Assembly (NCBI GenBank): GCA_020025545.1
Contig: JAHHRX010000031.1
Coordinates: 1-19,541 of the forward strand
From: Oscillospiraceae bacterium
Lineage (GTDB): Bacteria; Bacillota; Clostridia; Oscillospirales; Oscillospiraceae
Length of the DNA: 19,541 nt
Reading direction: 5' to 3'
Part shown: positions 1 through 7,137 of the stretch, one piece after another
Layout: each line of letters opens with the position of its first letter
Position numbering within the stretch: the first letter of the stretch is position 1
Notes under the pieces: generated by a model
Told to the model about the DNA's origin: nothing
Database searches by the model: none
What the model saw: the letters and a program-made list of their open reading frames with translations, nothing else
Translations under genes and position numbers: made by a program

Positions 1-235
1 TATATAGCAAAGATTACTTTTACTACTCTTATTGACCATTTCACAAGCATATGCCACCCGGCACTGGTTTATAGTAACCAACTTATAAAACTGAGCTTTG
101 AACTCAATCAATAAGGCAACTAAAGTTGCCAACCGCTCCTGCGGTCTTCGGCATTCGACCCGGCTGTCCGTATGGCCTTAGCCAGCTTTTACTGGCGGTC
201 GCATCTTGCTTTGGAAAACTCTTTCCAATTGAGAT
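1..235 (-). ncRNA. Structured non-coding RNA candidate, possibly raiA-class
   Basis: A near-perfect promoter on the minus strand fires into about 235 nt without a plausible coding frame but with many compact hairpins. These are (plus coordinates) 211-217/222-228 (7 bp, 4-nt loop), 181-185/192-196, 132-136/141-145 (tetraloop), 115-120/125-130 (tetraloop) and 52-55/60-63 (tetraloop). The 5' segment at 203-210 can pair with the 3' segment at 6-14 with one bulge, closing a multibranched fold. This is what an independent structured RNA looks like. Size, promoter and fold resemble the abundant clostridial raiA-type RNA, but that match is from memory and was not tested. I see no RNase P, tmRNA, SRP RNA or known riboswitch core. 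The 3' end may lie outside the window. Confidence 0.55.
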
Positions 236-241
236 AAGTTT

Positions 242-270
242 ATTCTAGCACCGAAAATGTCGGTTGTCAA
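242..270 (-). promoter_or_regulatory. Sigma-A-type promoter of the left-edge RNA
   Basis: The minus strand reads TTGACA (270-265), a 17-nt spacer and TAGAAT (247-242). This is a perfect -35 and a 5/6 match to the -10 at optimal spacing. Transcription should start near 235 and run leftwards. It is among the strongest-looking promoters in the window, which suggests an abundant transcript. Confidence 0.75.
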
Positions 271-357
271 CAAAATATTTGCAATTTCTTAGCACTTTAT
301 ACATACTGGCGCCCACATTATTGGTGAAATTGATTTGTTTGTAAGGCTATTGCCGCT

Positions 358-909
358 TTAAGGGATCGGACGGAAACCGTTCTCCGTAAGGGCATAACCA
401 TAGCCGGGTTTAGGCTGCCAGTCATAGCGGCTCCGTTTTTCCTCCGGGAACAGCCGTGCCATCACGGCAGCAATGACCCCGCCGTGGGTCACAATCACCG
501 TATCGAGATTTTCCTGCCGGATGGTCTCAAATGCGCAAAGGGCACGCCGCTGCATCATCTGTCCGCTCTCGCCGCCTGGCGCTGTGTTTTTTTCGTTGTC
601 CCCTCGGAGCCACGCCTGATATTGCGCAGTATCTTTCAGCTCCTCGTAGCTTTTCATTTCAAAAATGCCGAAATCCATTTCCCGCAGCCCCAGCTCCACG
701 GTGCGAGGCACATCTCCAAATAGTATTTTCAGCGTTTCATCGGTGCGGCGCATACCGCTGGTGATAAATCTCGCCCCCGATACGCTGTACGAAAGCGCAC
801 GGAGATCTTTCTTTCCGCTTTCACTCAAAGGAAGATCGGTACTGCCGCAGTAAAGGTGACGCAGATTGGCTTCCGTTGCGCCGTGGCGAATCAGATACAG
901 CGTGCTCAT
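358..909 (-). CDS. cobC: Histidine phosphatase family protein, probable alpha-ribazole phosphatase CobC
   Basis: The 183-residue protein belongs to the phosphoglycerate-mutase-like histidine phosphatase superfamily. The N-terminal motif LIRHGATEAN carries the phospho-accepting His (H9), and a second catalytic VTHGG motif lies near residue 140. The acidic segment REMDFGIFE supplies the likely general acid. In this cobalamin operon its probable job is to remove the 5'-phosphate from alpha-ribazole phosphate or adenosylcobalamin phosphate. The frame is open upstream to 1074, but I place the start at 909: this gives the family-typical N-terminus, overlaps the previous stop as ATGA and has GGAG about 10 nt upstream. 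It is the last gene of the operon, and no clear terminator follows it. Phosphatase specificity comes from context only, because the family is broad. Confidence 0.82.
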   Translation of the reverse strand: MSTLYLIRHGATEANLRHLYCGSTDLPLSESGKKDLRALSYSVSGARFITSGMRRTDETLKILFGDVPRTVELGLREMDFGIFEMKSYEELKDTAQYQAWLRGDNEKNTAPGGESGQMMQRRALCAFETIRQENLDTVIVTHGGVIAAVMARLFPEEKRSRYDWQPKPGYGYALTENGFRPIP

Positions 910-1280
910 TTCAGCTTTTGCTCCAATCCGCAGTAGATCCGGGTCACGGACTCTGCTTCTCCTGTAAGATACTGGCACAGCTGTCCCGTGGTGCGCCTCC
1001 AAAGGCGGGTATCCGCCCCGATCGGCACCACGCCGCAGAAAATATCCTGACAAATGAGAATACTGTCCTGCCAATCTTCCCGGTGGCTTTCAAAATATGC
1101 CTTGGGCTCCACCCCGGCATCTATGCAGGCATAGGTAAATTCTTCAATACAATCAATGCATTTCTTGGAAAAATCGATTTGCGGACCGGTACAGGTAAAA
1201 ATATCCTCCTCGGCAAGGGCATAGGTATTCTTTGCAAAATCCCGCTTTCCCTGATAAGCGCCTCCGATAATCAGCTTCAT
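906..1280 (-). CDS. Short, divergent CobU-like protein (second CobU paralogue)
   Basis: This 124-residue protein has a CobU-type N-terminus (MKLIIGGAYQGKRDFA). Its C-terminal half (ILICQDIFCGVVPIG, then RRTTGQLCQYL) lines up with the CobU segment that normally reads VSNEVGxGIVP followed by a helix. It is much shorter than the roughly 180 residues usual for CobU. It lacks the region with the guanylylated His (RIxxHRxxR), and the P-loop Ser/Thr is replaced by Arg (GKR). A full-length CobU is encoded two genes upstream. It has a good ribosome binding site (GGAGG, 5 nt from ATG), sits 9 nt after cobS and shares ATGA with cobC. It may be a kinase-like or non-catalytic subunit, or a reduced enzyme. 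Family membership is fairly clear and the activity is not. Confidence 0.7.
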   Translation of the reverse strand: MKLIIGGAYQGKRDFAKNTYALAEEDIFTCTGPQIDFSKKCIDCIEEFTYACIDAGVEPKAYFESHREDWQDSILICQDIFCGVVPIGADTRLWRRTTGQLCQYLTGEAESVTRIYCGLEQKLK

Positions 1281-1289
1281 GATTTCCTC

Positions 1290-2039
1290 CTAAAAAACCG
1301 CCAGCACCGCTGCCGCTGCCAGCTCCGAAAATGTGATGGCATAGCCGGCAATATCGCCGTTCATGCCCTTGAGTGACCGCCAGGCTCTGGTGAGCGCCAG
1401 CAGAAATCCCGCCATAGCCCCCAGCAAAACGAATCCGTATCTGCCCCAGATTCCAAAGCCCAGTGCCAGAGCTGCCGCCAGCACCGTCAGTAAAACGGCA
1501 ATGTGAGACACCGAGCATTTTCTCTTTGCATACTGACTGGTGGACATGGGCGGTAAAATCGTCACCGCCAAGGCCCCGCAGCATCGGCTCACCACCGGCA
1601 CCAGCATGAAAATCCAAAGGTTTTCTTCGGATCCTACCGAAGAAAAGAACGCAAACTGGCTCACCACCAGCAAAATGCAGGCAATGACGGAAAAGGAGCC
1701 CACATGGGAATCCTTAAGAATCTCCCGGCGGCGTTCCAGATCCCGCCAGGATTTTACCGCATCTGTCACATCCATAAACCCGTCCAGATGCAAAAATCCG
1801 GTAGCAAGATACGGCCATACGCTAAGCACCAGAGCGATTACCGGCTGAGGCAGATTCCAGAATCTGCAAAGCCATCCCAGCGCTCCCCAAAGCACGCCGA
1901 TCTCCAGCCCCACCAGCGGCAGAAACAGAAGCATTTTGTCTCTTGCCTTTTCCTCCCACACTTTGCAGGGGAACGGAATGGCGCAGAACATGGACTGGCA
2001 CATGGCAAACGCATAAAGACACAGCCTCACAGGGGCCAC
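1290..2039 (-). CDS. cobS: Adenosylcobinamide-GDP ribazoletransferase (cobalamin synthase)
   Basis: This integral membrane enzyme joins adenosylcobinamide-GDP to alpha-ribazole (phosphate) to give adenosylcobalamin (phosphate). The 249-residue length is normal. Family signatures are visible: an N-terminal AIPFP segment followed by LLFLPLVGLEIG, the acidic metal-binding motif TGFLHLDGFMDVTDA, then KDSHVGSFSV, and near the C-terminus MNGDIAGYAITFSEL, corresponding to the GDxxGA motif. Several hydrophobic helices fill the rest, as expected for CobS. The first ATG is kept because the residues after it match the family N-terminus. It overlaps the end of cobU by 13 nt, which suggests translational coupling. 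It is followed 9 nt later by the short CobU-like gene. Confidence 0.95.
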   Translation of the reverse strand: MAPVRLCLYAFAMCQSMFCAIPFPCKVWEEKARDKMLLFLPLVGLEIGVLWGALGWLCRFWNLPQPVIALVLSVWPYLATGFLHLDGFMDVTDAVKSWRDLERRREILKDSHVGSFSVIACILLVVSQFAFFSSVGSEENLWIFMLVPVVSRCCGALAVTILPPMSTSQYAKRKCSVSHIAVLLTVLAAALALGFGIWGRYGFVLLGAMAGFLLALTRAWRSLKGMNGDIAGYAITFSELAAAAVLAVF

Positions 2040-2566
2040 ACCCCCTTATGTACGATCAGATTTCCTCCAACGACCTCCAAAAGCACATCGCAAAGCTCCG
2101 CCACGGTGCGGTCCAGCTTGGCAAGGCCCTTTCGGTAGACTTCTGTAGTCTCGTCGTAGCGGTCCGCATCGGAATAGATGTAATCGCTGACCACTACCGC
2201 ATTTTTGACACCGGCGCAGAACTGCTTCAGTTCCTCTGCGCAGCGCTCCGGGGCAGTTGCGTCCATTTCGTAGTTTTTTTCCTCCGGGAACAGCTCGTTC
2301 ATCAGCAGCGCTGTGATACTATCCAGAAGATAGGTTCCCCGGGAATCTCGGGGTGCATGGCAGATATGTCTGCCGCACTCAATGGTTTCAAAGCCCATTC
2401 CCGCCCGATCCGCCACATGGCGGCGGATACGGCAGTGATCCTCTTCATCGCTGGGAATCATGGTCGCCACATAGTAGTGCACTTCCCCTTTTGCAAGATC
2501 CAGCGCAATATCCTGTGCCAGACTGGATTTTCCGTTTTTCACACCGCCGGTGATAAAAACGATCAT
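2027..2566 (-). CDS. cobU: Adenosylcobinamide kinase / adenosylcobinamide-phosphate guanylyltransferase
   Basis: CobU phosphorylates adenosylcobinamide and transfers GMP to it, making adenosylcobinamide-GDP for CobS. The 179-residue protein is full length. It has an N-terminal P-loop GGVKNGKSS (residues 7-15), the YVATMIPSDEED segment, and RIRRHVADRAG with H50 at the position of the His that is guanylylated in characterised CobU proteins. The C-terminal third is less canonical: the usual VSNEVGxGIVP reads VSDYIYSDADRYDE. It starts inside the cobT stop codon (ATGA overlap) behind GGAGG and overlaps cobS by 13 nt. A short CobU-like paralogue in the same operon raises the possibility that the two share the bifunctional role. 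Confidence 0.9.
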   Translation of the reverse strand: MIVFITGGVKNGKSSLAQDIALDLAKGEVHYYVATMIPSDEEDHCRIRRHVADRAGMGFETIECGRHICHAPRDSRGTYLLDSITALLMNELFPEEKNYEMDATAPERCAEELKQFCAGVKNAVVVSDYIYSDADRYDETTEVYRKGLAKLDRTVAELCDVLLEVVGGNLIVHKGVWPL

Positions 2567-3651
2567 TTTTCTTCCTCCACCGTAAATTTATCGCCCTGAC
2601 GGATTTCGTCCAAATATCCGTCGTCAATGCCTGCCTGCTCATAGGTTGCCATATCGCTGATAACCGCGCAGGCCGCAGACAGGATTTCAAAAGCCAAAGG
2701 ACAGCCGCTGCCCTCTCCCAGCCGCATATTCAGCAGGAGCATAGGCTTTAAGTCCATGGCCTCCATAGCCAACCGGTAGCCGATCTCATAGGATGCATGG
2801 CTGGGAACCAGATATTCCCTTGCCTCCGGGCAGAGCCGCACAGCGCACAGCGCCGCCACCGCGGAAATGAATCCGTCGATCACTACCGGGCGTCGGGTGG
2901 CCGCCGCCCCCAAGAATGCGCCGCACATGGCTGCAAGATCAAATCCGCCCACTTTGCTGAGAACATCCACCGGATCTGTTCTGTCCGGGCAGTTCAGCGC
3001 AATGGCTTTGCTGATGGCAGCCTTTTTCTTCCGGAACCCCTCGTCGGTCATGCCGCCGCCCTTTCCGGTGACTGTTTCCACCGGAGCCGAAAGCAGCACG
3101 GACAGCACCGCCGCAGAGGTGGTTGTATTGCCGATTCCCATTTCGCCCACGCCCAGCACATCCGCCTCGGTGTCCATGGCAAGCTGTGCGCCGATGCCGA
3201 TGGCAGTCAGTGCCTCCTGCCGGGTCATAGCAGGGCCTTTTGTCATATTTTTTGTGCCATAGGCGATTTTTCTATTCAAAACCTTCGGCTCCGGAACGCA
3301 GGCATTGACTCCCACATCGCACACGGTAATGCCGCCGCCGAAATGCTTTGTCAGCACCGCAGCGCCGGTTTTTGCCCGGGTCAGGTTCACCGTTTGCAGC
3401 AGGGTAATCGACTGAGGCGAGCTGGAAACGCCCTCCTCCACCACGCCGTTATCGGCAGCAAATACCAGAAGGTGCTTCTTTTCGATTTTGTTGTGGACAT
3501 TTCCGGTGATGCCCGCCATCTGGATGGATAGATCTTCCAGTCTTCCGAGACTTCCCGGCAGCTTTGCAAGGCGGTTCTGCCGGCTGCGGGCAGCGGCCAT
3601 AGCCGTTTCATCCAGCGGACGGATCCGGCTTATGAGTTCTTTCAGTTCCAT
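2563..3651 (-). CDS. cobT: Nicotinate-nucleotide--dimethylbenzimidazole phosphoribosyltransferase
   Basis: CobT transfers phosphoribose from nicotinate mononucleotide to the lower-ligand base, producing alpha-ribazole phosphate or an analogue. The 362-residue sequence shows SLGRLEDLSIQMAGI near the N-terminus, FAADNGVVEEGVSSSPQSIT, the glycine-rich GEMGIGNTTTSAA, the VIDGFISAVAAL segment and the catalytic RLGEGSG motif, with E313 as general base. The frame is open to 3666, but the GGAGG at about 3663-3659 lies just inside that longer version and 7 nt before ATG 3651. I therefore use 3651, which also forms a one-base TAATG overlap with the upstream gene. Whether the base is dimethylbenzimidazole, a phenolic compound or another purine cannot be told from sequence. 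Confidence 0.95.
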   Translation of the reverse strand: MELKELISRIRPLDETAMAAARSRQNRLAKLPGSLGRLEDLSIQMAGITGNVHNKIEKKHLLVFAADNGVVEEGVSSSPQSITLLQTVNLTRAKTGAAVLTKHFGGGITVCDVGVNACVPEPKVLNRKIAYGTKNMTKGPAMTRQEALTAIGIGAQLAMDTEADVLGVGEMGIGNTTTSAAVLSVLLSAPVETVTGKGGGMTDEGFRKKKAAISKAIALNCPDRTDPVDVLSKVGGFDLAAMCGAFLGAAATRRPVVIDGFISAVAALCAVRLCPEAREYLVPSHASYEIGYRLAMEAMDLKPMLLLNMRLGEGSGCPLAFEILSAACAVISDMATYEQAGIDDGYLDEIRQGDKFTVEEEK

Positions 3652-4412
3652 TACGATTCCTCCCATAAAACATTTTCCAAAAGCCAGTGTAAGGACGGCT
3701 CTGCATCTGCAAGCTCCAAGGTCATCGTCGCATCCGGGCAGATCCTTTCCGCCGTTTCAATCCATTCCTTCATTGGGATGCTGCCTTCAAACAGAGCGCT
3801 GTGGGTGTCCTCGGTTCCATCATTGTTGTGGATGTGGAAATGGTCGATCACATCGCCGCACTCTCTTACCCAATCCAATGGTGAGCACCGGGAATAGACG
3901 TTGGCATGGCCCACATCCAGACACATTCGCAGCTTGGGGCTTCCCACCTGCCGGATGATGTCCGCCAGGAGCTCCGGCGTATCTTCCATGACATTTTCCA
4001 GACATACCGTTATGCTTTCCGGAATTTGCCCCAGAAATTTCTGCCAGAAAATCACGGACTGCTCCTGATACCAGCAGGGGTAATAGGCACCGGGCAGGAA
4101 TCCCCCGTGAAAGATCACTTTCTCCGCACCGTAGCTCTGTGCCCTGCCAAGGGTCTGCAGGTATCTCTCCTTCGCCAGCGTCCGGGCTTTGGGATCCACA
4201 GCGCAGGGGAACAGCTCGCTGAACGGGCCATGAAGGGTCCGCCGCCGGGCGTAAGGCAGCTTCCGGCGCACTTTTTCATCCGTCTCGGGAAATTCCCGGT
4301 CCAGATTCCACGCCGTAGAAAATTCCGCAATTTCCAGCCCAAGGCCGTGGGCTTGGGCCAGATTGTGCGCGCAGGCATCAATGGTGGAAATAAATAGTTT
4401 TTCCCGTTTCAT
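3651..4412 (-). CDS. Sugar phosphate isomerase/epimerase-like TIM-barrel protein
   Basis: This 253-residue protein belongs to the xylose isomerase-like / AP endonuclease family 2 TIM-barrel superfamily. Conserved elements in order are HGPFSELFP (from residue 61), IFHGGFLPG (about 100), the metal-ligand motif CLENVMEDT (E139), CLDVGHANVY (D166, H169), the strand DHFHIHNNDG with several His, FEGSIPMKEWIE, and TLEL (E233). The acidic and His ligands look intact, so it is probably a metal-dependent isomerase, epimerase or nuclease-like enzyme. It is the first gene of the cobalamin operon and is coupled to cobT by TAATG. A G-rich Shine-Dalgarno precedes the ATG. A role in lower-ligand or ribose-phosphate metabolism is only inferred from position, and no standard cobalamin step uses this fold. 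Confidence 0.78.
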   Translation of the reverse strand: MKREKLFISTIDACAHNLAQAHGLGLEIAEFSTAWNLDREFPETDEKVRRKLPYARRRTLHGPFSELFPCAVDPKARTLAKERYLQTLGRAQSYGAEKVIFHGGFLPGAYYPCWYQEQSVIFWQKFLGQIPESITVCLENVMEDTPELLADIIRQVGSPKLRMCLDVGHANVYSRCSPLDWVRECGDVIDHFHIHNNDGTEDTHSALFEGSIPMKEWIETAERICPDATMTLELADAEPSLHWLLENVLWEES

Positions 4413-4517
4413 ATCTGCGCCCCCAAATTATTTTCAGTACATACTCCTGCAAAAAACGAAACATCACCGGTGAAAATCCCAAAATTCTACAATCTCCGCC
4501 TGATTTTTATTGGGTTA

Positions 4518-4546
4518 ATGATACCACATTCTCCCAGCTGCCGCAA
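4518..4546 (-). promoter_or_regulatory. Candidate promoter of the cobalamin operon
   Basis: The minus strand reads TTGCGG (4546-4541), 17 nt, then TATCAT (4523-4518). The start site would be near 4511, leaving a leader of about 100 nt before the TIM-barrel gene. The leader contains the perfect 10-bp palindrome TCACCGGTGA at 4464-4473. It is too short for a usual cobalamin riboswitch and shows no B12-box core. Confidence 0.5.
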
Positions 4547-4570
4547 CCCCTGGGCCTGCGTTTACGAAAA

Positions 4571-4603
4571 AATCCCCTTGCGGAGGATTTCCGCAAGGGG
4601 ATT
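4571..4603. terminator. Bidirectional rho-independent terminator after cls
   Basis: A perfect 14-bp stem (4571-4584 with 4590-4603) with a 5-nt loop is flanked by A/T runs on both sides. Read on the minus strand it ends in TTTTTT and terminates the cardiolipin synthase transcript, 4 nt past its stop codon. It also insulates the cob promoter just downstream. Confidence 0.9.
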
Positions 4604-4607
4604 TTTC

Positions 4608-6185
4608 TTAAAGGAGCGGTGCAACGGCCTTCATGACAAAGCCCACGGCTTTTCTGCTGAATTTTTCATTGCGGAGTGCCTGCCGTGTAATAAAGCGGCA
4701 TTTTCCTCTGGTTTCCACAAAGTCCCGCTCTATATCCGCCACGCTGTCGGTGCCGTACATATAGGTTGCGCACTCGAAATGGTGGTAAAGGCTTCGATAA
4801 TCCAGATTGATTGTCCCCACCACCGCCTCCCGGTCATCGCAGACGAAGCTCTTTGCGTGGACAAAGCCGGGGGTATATTCATAAATCTTAATGCCGGATT
4901 CCATCAGAGATGCATAGTGCGTATAGGCCAGACCGTAGGGGATTTTCTTGTCGGGGATTCCCGGCAGGATGAGGCTCACCTCCACCCCCCGCTCAGCGGC
5001 ATATTGCAGCGCACTTTCCATCTCTCCGTCCAAAATCAGATACGGAGTCATAATGTGCACATACCGCTGCGCCCGGTTCAGTATATCGATGTAGACCTGT
5101 TCTCCAACCTTTTCGCTGTCCAGCGGGCAGTCTCCGTAGGGAATCACAAATCCCTCCGAACAAATATCCGTCCGGGCCGGGACATTGATAAACCGGTCAA
5201 AGTCCAGCTCCCGCTCGTCAATGGACCACATTTGCAGGAACATCAGCGCAAAGCCTCTGGCGGCTTCTCCCTCCACCATGACTGCGGTATCCTTCCAATG
5301 GCCGAATTTTTGGATACAGTTAATGTACTCATCCGCCAGATTGATGCCGCCGTTAAAGGCGGTATGACCGTCGATCACCAGAATTTTGCGATGATCCCGG
5401 TAGTTATAGTGGGTAGACACAAAGGGCGAAATCGGGGCAAACATCTTGCATTTGATACCCAATCCCTCCAGCATTTTGGGATAGTCATGAGGCAGTCTGG
5501 CAAATTCGCAGGTGCCGTCATACATAAGCCGCACATCCACGCCCTCAGCTGCCTTCCGGACGAGAATTTCCAGCACCCGTCCCCACATAACCCCCTCTTC
5601 TACAATAAAATACTCAAGGAAAATGAATTTTTCTGCCTTTTCCAGCTGCCGCAGCAGCTCCTGAAATTTGGCTTCTCCCACCGGAAAATAGGTAACACGG
5701 GTATTTTCAAAAACATTTCCGCCGCCGTTTCGGCGAATGTAGTGCGCCAATGCCGCCACACCGGGAGCCGTTTCCTTCAGATGCTCCGCCGTCTGAATGG
5801 ACTGAGGCAGTATGTTCTTTGTCTGGTCGTTAATCTGGTTGACCCGTTTTTTAAGAGCCCGGTGCCCGATATCACTGCGGACAAAAAGATACAGCAGCGA
5901 GCCAAACACCGGCAGAAGCATAATCACAATAAGCCATGTGATCTTGGATGTGGGATCATGCTTGCTGTTGAGCACAAGCAGTACCATAAAGATGCTCAGC
6001 AACACGCTGCCGCCGTAAATATGGGGCAGGAAAGCGTTAAACCATTCAAAAATTCCGAATACCACCGCCACCTGCAGCACCAGCAGCACCGCAATCAATC
6101 CGAATCGGCTGAATATGGCCTTGAGCATACTCTTCTTGCCCTTCTTGAGAAGGGACATTCCCTTATTTTCTTTTGCCTGGCTCAT
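4608..6185 (-). CDS. cls: Cardiolipin synthase (phospholipase D family)
   Basis: This membrane enzyme makes cardiolipin by transferring a phosphatidyl group between phosphatidylglycerol molecules. The 525-residue protein has a basic N-terminus, hydrophobic segments at about 29-49, 58-74 and 82-102, a conserved linker (SKITWLIVIMLLPVFGSLLY), and two phospholipase D HKD motifs. The first is HRKILVID (H265, K267, D272) followed by GGINLADEY. The second is HAKSFVCD (H443, K445, D450) followed by GTINLDYRS. The membrane region is longer than the two-helix form typical of many bacterial Cls proteins. ATG 6185 has AGGAG 8 nt upstream. The gene stands alone with its own promoter and terminator. Confidence 0.95.
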   Translation of the reverse strand: MSQAKENKGMSLLKKGKKSMLKAIFSRFGLIAVLLVLQVAVVFGIFEWFNAFLPHIYGGSVLLSIFMVLLVLNSKHDPTSKITWLIVIMLLPVFGSLLYLFVRSDIGHRALKKRVNQINDQTKNILPQSIQTAEHLKETAPGVAALAHYIRRNGGGNVFENTRVTYFPVGEAKFQELLRQLEKAEKFIFLEYFIVEEGVMWGRVLEILVRKAAEGVDVRLMYDGTCEFARLPHDYPKMLEGLGIKCKMFAPISPFVSTHYNYRDHRKILVIDGHTAFNGGINLADEYINCIQKFGHWKDTAVMVEGEAARGFALMFLQMWSIDERELDFDRFINVPARTDICSEGFVIPYGDCPLDSEKVGEQVYIDILNRAQRYVHIMTPYLILDGEMESALQYAAERGVEVSLILPGIPDKKIPYGLAYTHYASLMESGIKIYEYTPGFVHAKSFVCDDREAVVGTINLDYRSLYHHFECATYMYGTDSVADIERDFVETRGKCRFITRQALRNEKFSRKAVGFVMKAVAPLL

Positions 6186-6228
6186 TCAGCGCACTCCTTT
6201 TCCCATAAATTTCAAAGATATTATCTGA

Positions 6229-6257
6229 ATTATACTATATGTAACGGCTTCTGTAAA
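6229..6257 (-). promoter_or_regulatory. Promoter of cls
   Basis: On the minus strand, TTTACA (6257-6252), 17 nt, then a perfect TATAAT (6234-6229). The leader to the cls start is about 35-40 nt and includes AGGAG. Confidence 0.75.
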
Positions 6258-6318
6258 TAGAGCACTGCGGCAAGGGAAAGCACTTTTCAGCGCTTCATTG
6301 GCCGGTGCTCCGCTTTCG

Positions 6319-6365
6319 CACAATATATAGTTGCAGTTTTTGTTATTTCCACAATATATAGTGTT
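6319..6365. promoter_or_regulatory. Tandem NrdR boxes upstream of nrdGD
   Basis: Two near-identical copies of CACAATATATAGT begin at 6319 and 6350, exactly 31 bp apart (three helical turns). They match the known NrdR box, an AT-rich palindrome related to ACAnTATATwGTGT, in both sequence and the typical paired spacing. They lie immediately upstream of the nrdG -35 element. NrdR is the ATP/dATP-sensing zinc repressor of ribonucleotide reductase genes. Its gene is not in this window. Confidence 0.88.
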
Positions 6366-6372
6366 TTATATG

Positions 6373-6401
6373 TTGACAATCCAAATTTTTGGGTCTATAC
6401 T
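6373..6401 (+). promoter_or_regulatory. Promoter of nrdG-nrdD
   Basis: A perfect TTGACA (6373-6378), 17-nt spacer and TATACT (6396-6401). The start site should be near 6408, giving a short leader with AGGAGG at 6419-6424. The second NrdR box ends 7 bp before the -35. Confidence 0.85.
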
Positions 6402-6431
6402 GTTATCTAGAACGCTTTAGGAGGAATGCAC

Positions 6432-7124
6432 ATGCGCATCGGTGGCATTCAGAAAACCACGCTCCTCGACTATCCCGGGCGCGTTGCCTGCACGGTATTT
6501 CTCACGGGCTGCAATCTGCGCTGTCCCTTCTGCCACAATGCTGCTCTGGTATTACCCCGGCAGGATACCCCGCCGGAAATTTCCCTGTCAGAGCTTTTTT
6601 CTTTTCTGCAAAAGCGCAGGGGCAAGCTGGACGGAGTCTGCATCACCGGCGGAGAACCCACCTTACAGCCGGATCTTCCCCGGCTGATCCGGGAAATCCG
6701 GGAGCTTGGCTTTGCCGTCAAGCTGGACACCAACGGCACCAACCCGAAAATGCTTGCGCATTTATTGGAAAGCGGACTTCCGGACTATGTGGCTATGGAC
6801 ATCAAAAACAGCCCCCGGCGCTACCGGGAGACCTGCGGCGTGGATGTTCTGGATGCCGTCAGCGAAAGCATACGGCTGCTGCTGGGAAGCTCCGTCGACT
6901 ACGAATTTCGCACCACCGTGTGCCACCCCCTCCACACGCCGGCGGATATGGCTGAGATCGGCTGCTGGATACACGGAGCCAAGCGGTATTTCATTCAGCC
7001 TTTTGTGGATTCCGGAGATTTGGTAGGCACCGGAATGCAGCCTTTCACGAAAGACGAACTGCCGGCGCTGCTTGCTGCAGCGCTGACCCAGATCCCCGTG
7101 GCACAGCTGCGGGGCATATCATAA
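6432..7124 (+). CDS. nrdG: Anaerobic ribonucleotide reductase activating protein (radical SAM)
   Basis: NrdG uses a 4Fe-4S cluster and S-adenosylmethionine to generate the glycyl radical on NrdD. The 230-residue protein begins MRIGGIQKTTLLDYPG, the usual N-terminus of this subfamily. It has the radical SAM motif CNLRCPFC (C27, C31, C34) and the SAM-binding GGEPT segment. An in-frame ATG at 6426 lies only 1 nt after AGGAGG, whereas ATG 6432 is 7 nt away, so 6432 is chosen. It lies 13 nt upstream of nrdD in one operon under NrdR-type control. The activase preceding the reductase is the reverse of the familiar nrdD-nrdG order. Confidence 0.93.
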   Translation: MRIGGIQKTTLLDYPGRVACTVFLTGCNLRCPFCHNAALVLPRQDTPPEISLSELFSFLQKRRGKLDGVCITGGEPTLQPDLPRLIREIRELGFAVKLDTNGTNPKMLAHLLESGLPDYVAMDIKNSPRRYRETCGVDVLDAVSESIRLLLGSSVDYEFRTTVCHPLHTPADMAEIGCWIHGAKRYFIQPFVDSGDLVGTGMQPFTKDELPALLAAALTQIPVAQLRGIS

Positions 7125-7137
7125 GGAGAGATGTATT

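Noticed and set aside
42..66. Possible T-box or cobalamin riboswitch fragment within the left-edge RNA (GGGTGGCA-like and GCCACCCGG-like strings)
   Set aside because: The flanking conserved elements of either class are absent. The string simply forms a small tetraloop hairpin (52-55 with 60-63).
4469..4480. GGTGAAAATCCC on the plus strand, resembling part of a cobalamin riboswitch core
   Set aside because: The CCCGCAACTG-type partner segment and B12 box are missing, and it lies on the strand opposite to the cob genes, running into the 3' end of cls.
4470..6260. A 596-codon open frame on the plus strand
   Set aside because: It is antisense to cardiolipin synthase, which has both HKD motifs, a promoter and a ribosome binding site. 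The plus frame runs through the cls terminator and promoter and resembles no family.
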